Shown: positions 60,770 through 64,000 of the stretch, piece by piece | Layout: each line of letters begins with the position of its first letter | How positions within the stretch are numbered: the stretch's first letter is position 1 | Assembly (NCBI RefSeq): GCF_042242105.1 | Contig: NC_092029.1 | Span: forward strand, 8,185,885 to 8,249,884 | Direction of reading: 5' to 3' | DNA: 64,000 bases | DNA from: Pempheris klunzingeri | Lineage: Eukaryota > Chordata > Actinopteri > Acropomatiformes > Pempheridae | Position numbers and translations under genes: made by a program | The notes under the pieces: generated by a model | Database searches by the model: none | The model's input: only the letters and a program-made list of their open reading frames with translations | What the model was told of the DNA's origin: nothing

Positions 60770-61310
60770 TGGTATAACACTTTGGTCCATGCGCTCTGAA
60801 ATTTTGTTAACATAGTCATGGTCCCAGAGGATGGATCCTACAGACTCTTTTTAGTAGGCTGACTTCTTTCTGTTACCAACATTTTTAATTTAGAGTCAAA
60901 TATCATGACGATTGTTGGATGGATTGCCATGAACTTGCTTACAGATATCCGTAGTGCCCAGATGATGACTCCTACTGACTTAAGTGATCCCTGGAGTTAT
61001 CAAACTCATTTATCCACTCAAATATCTCAACATCTACTGGATGAATTGAAAGAATTTGAATTTTATGTAAAAGACAGGCACATAAGACATCTATGGTTCC
61101 TAGACGCCTCTAGCGTCTAATTTGTGGTTTCGAGAGAGGTGTCTCAACAACTCGGACTAATACACAGACCTTCATGGCCTCTAATTGTGATGACTTTCTG
61201 TTTTTAACTTTTCATTTTGTTCATTTTGCAAAGTTTCAATTCAAAATTTCAATTTGTTCAACACTTTGGTCCAACAAATACCCTCAAAACAAATCTTCTA
61301 TGGGCATATA
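60770..61310 (+). repeat. Dispersed fish repeat, long copy of the 6995-7270 family
   Basis: CACTTTGGTCCATGCGCTCT, GATTGTTGGATGGATTGCCA, TGAACTTGCTTACAGATATC, GATGATGACTCCTACTGACT, TGTCTCAACAACTC, then AATTTCAATTTGTTCAACAC and TTTGGTCC. The element has an internally repetitive structure, with similar phrases recurring about every 100-200 bp. Confidence 0.6.
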
Positions 61311-64000
61311 ATTGCAAAAAAGGGGACTATTTTCAGGCTCTTGCTCCAGTGTGCCAAACCATCCTCTTGTGTTTTTTGCTCGCTCAAATGCAAACACACT
61401 GAGCAGTTAACCTAACTGTTCCAGATGAAGGTCACTAAAAAAAAAAAGGTGTGAGAGTTTGCAGACTTTTTATTCTAAATAGTTAAACGCACTAATTGGG
61501 AGAGACACTACAGCCTCTTTGCTGCGAAGTGACACCAGTAAATCTGCTGTTAACCACAACACTGTACAAGCGCCTGTCATTTGAAATGAATCAGTCTATG
61601 ATCAGATTTATCATCAGCAGCATGACGATCGTAGCATTTGGCTAAAAGCACTGCTGTGCTAAATACAACATCAAACATTGTGTGGCTGTGTACTGTATAG
61701 TCCTGATAAAATCCAAGCTATTGTGGCTTGACATTACAGTTTCCATGACAAGTCATGTGGTGAGTGCAGCACAATTTTAAAAGCAGTGGCATACAGATAA
61801 AAGGACAAGAAGGGAATGCGGAGAAAAGAGGGGGAAATAAATGAAAGAGTGTGAAACTGAGACAGGCGAGAGCTAATTCCATTTCCCATCTTCCCTTTAT
61901 CTCTTCTCTCTTTCACTGTAACCTCCTCATCCTCGCCACCAAACCCTTCCTCCCTCTCCCGGTTCTCCCCCTCTCTCTTAACACCCACCGCTCCTCCCTT
62001 TTGTCTGAGGTTAAATGACCCCTCTCAGAACAAGAGCATCATCCTGGGGAATAGATAACCTTTTAAAGTCCATCCTTTTAATCCCTCACTCACACACACA
62101 CACACACACACACACCCTCTTTGTCTATGTATTTCCGTCTCCCTCTATCCCTCCCTCTTCTCCATCAGTCTCTCCCGCCCCTGCCAGCCTGCGAATGTGA
62201 GGACATGTATAGCACACTCAAATTTCAAAGTAACTAATTGAAGACACTTCAATTACAAGCCACCCTTTCACTTTTCTGCTCTCCAGCCCTCTCCGAAACA
62301 AACTGAGTGTGAACATTACATTAAACTTGTAAGTAAAAGCTCTTTTCCATCACCTCCTCTCCCCGTGTTCTACCTCTCTCCTCTTTAAAGAGATTATAGC
62401 TGCTGGTCACGTAGATACGACGGGCCTCAGCAAAGTGCTCATCATCTGCTCATCTCTGGGCAGCAGTACAAAACTGTGGTTGTACTGCTGGACAGTTGGA
62501 TCGGCTCCCTGGTGTGAGTCAGTGTCGTGTGTGCAGTTCATCGCCTCCTCTCCCCAAAGGACATACACACTCATTCATGCATCCCTCTGTTCTCCTGCAC
62601 CCACTCCCCACATGGCGACGTGAGGCCACACCAGTAACCCTGTGAGGATGTAAATCTCTTTTGAGGCACCACAAAGCTAAAGTGACAGAGGGACGAGAGA
62701 TGAATGACAACTTCACACCTCTCAGATTCTTACCATTAAAGGTTAAAATGTCAGTCTGGCCTGAGGGTAGTGCGATAGTGACGGCGATATTTATTCTCTG
62801 TACGCTGGGCATCTAATGTCATCTTCCCTGTTTGTTAGACTCTACGTTGTCAGACTTGGCGCAGCTTTCATCTGTCAAAACTAATTCTCTGGGCCGCAGC
62901 TGTATGAGCTGATGAGTGCTGATGAGACGTAACATTGAGTTTCCTACAGTTAGACTGTGAACAAGCACGTTAAAGTCCGACTGAAATCATATCCAGGAAA
63001 CATACTCCATCTTCAAGGCCTGCCATGCATCATTGTTTGCCAAAACATCAGGTTTTAATGAAGAACACAGAATGAATGATCAACTGTAGAATTGGAAAAT
63101 GATAAAATACTGACTGGTGATAATATAGTTGTTATAACTATCTTTTCATGACGACATTACAGGATTATTGCATCAATTTGATGAGGTCAAGATATATAAC
63201 TGGTTTGTGGTAATTTAATCTCTACTCATCTGAATTCTCAGCAACGTCCTATATTATAATGTATATCAATATCATGATTAAAAATGACATAAGCCTTGAT
63301 AGCAGATTTTCACCATACCGCTCAATCCTAATCAACGGATGGATCTTTTCCTCTGCAGAACAAGTTGTTGCGTCTCCCTTTTTCTACTAGCAGATATTAA
63401 AATCCATTGAAAATGGTCACTTTAGCCAGTAATTATATCATGTAGACTGGGAGACTTTTCTGGAGCAACATGAGCAATGCGCCTGTTAACAATAAAGAAA
63501 AGTCAGACAGTGGATAAATACTACTTATGCCATAAATGCCTTCTGTCCTGCATCATGTCTTCAGCGGGCTGTAAGACAAGCAGTCATTTCTAATCAAATT
63601 TTTGTATCTCATATTGGCTCATGTTGATCCATTTAAGTCGCTGGCTCATCCACATCCCTGCTGAGGGTAATAATGTGTACTTCAAATACTCCATATTTCC
63701 AGCTGGAATAGTATTAATGTTTATCTCCACCACAACTGTAATTAATCACAGGGATTACAGCAGGAGTTCTGTGTCTAGGAACCGCAGATTAAAGGATGAC
63801 ACCTGCGTTATCAAATTTCATCTTCATCTGTGCAGCAAGGGAGTGTGTGTACAGTGTGTTCAAATGCCTCCACAACTAGCACACACACATACACACACAC
63901 ACACAGCGGTCACTGGCTGATGAGGATTGTGTGCATGTCTCTGTGTGTAAACGTAATAAAGGATGCTACTGGCCATTCTTATGCAACAACCCTGTCAGCC

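Overview
This is eukaryotic DNA from a ray-finned (teleost) fish. Genes are split by GT-AG introns, there are many (CA)n microsatellites, and several dispersed repeats of types typical of fish genomes recur on both strands. I could reconstruct four protein-coding genes exon by exon, with reading phase conserved across every junction. They are arhgap18 (minus strand, N-terminal part only, 222-11981), fkbp6 (minus, complete, 15083-17982), tmem244 (minus, complete, 19418-24043) and tmem200a (plus, coding 38384-41004, with a candidate 5' non-coding exon near 28.5-29.2 kb).

Layout. 1-11981: first eight coding exons of arhgap18; the RhoGAP domain lies beyond the left edge. Intron 1 carries a 700-bp minisatellite and an inverted pair of dispersed repeats. 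11982-15082: intergenic, with repeat remnants. 15083-17982: fkbp6, eight compact exons. 17983-19417: intergenic. 19418-24043: tmem244, six exons. 24044-28480: intergenic and possibly a shared upstream region, because tmem244 and tmem200a are divergent. 28480-41004 and beyond: tmem200a with a roughly 9-kb first intron, four coding exons and a 3' UTR that may run to about 43.29 kb. 43.3-64 kb: no gene found; microsatellites, transposon remnants and pyrimidine-rich low-complexity DNA.

The order arhgap18 - tmem244 - tmem200a matches the human 6q22.33 neighbourhood. Human FKBP6 lies in 7q11.23 instead, and the human genes L3MBTL3 and SAMD3, which lie between TMEM244 and TMEM200A, are not visible here. 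The four genes do not form a functional pathway; they are vertebrate neighbours. There is no sign of an operon, CRISPR array, phage or other prokaryotic system. The observations most worth following are a partial tandem copy of the last tmem200a exon that could act as an alternative terminal exon, the four-exon structure of the tmem200a coding region, the position of fkbp6, a pyrimidine-rich segment duplicated 4.6 kb away and bounded by long direct repeats, and a hAT-like MITE with a recognisable target duplication.
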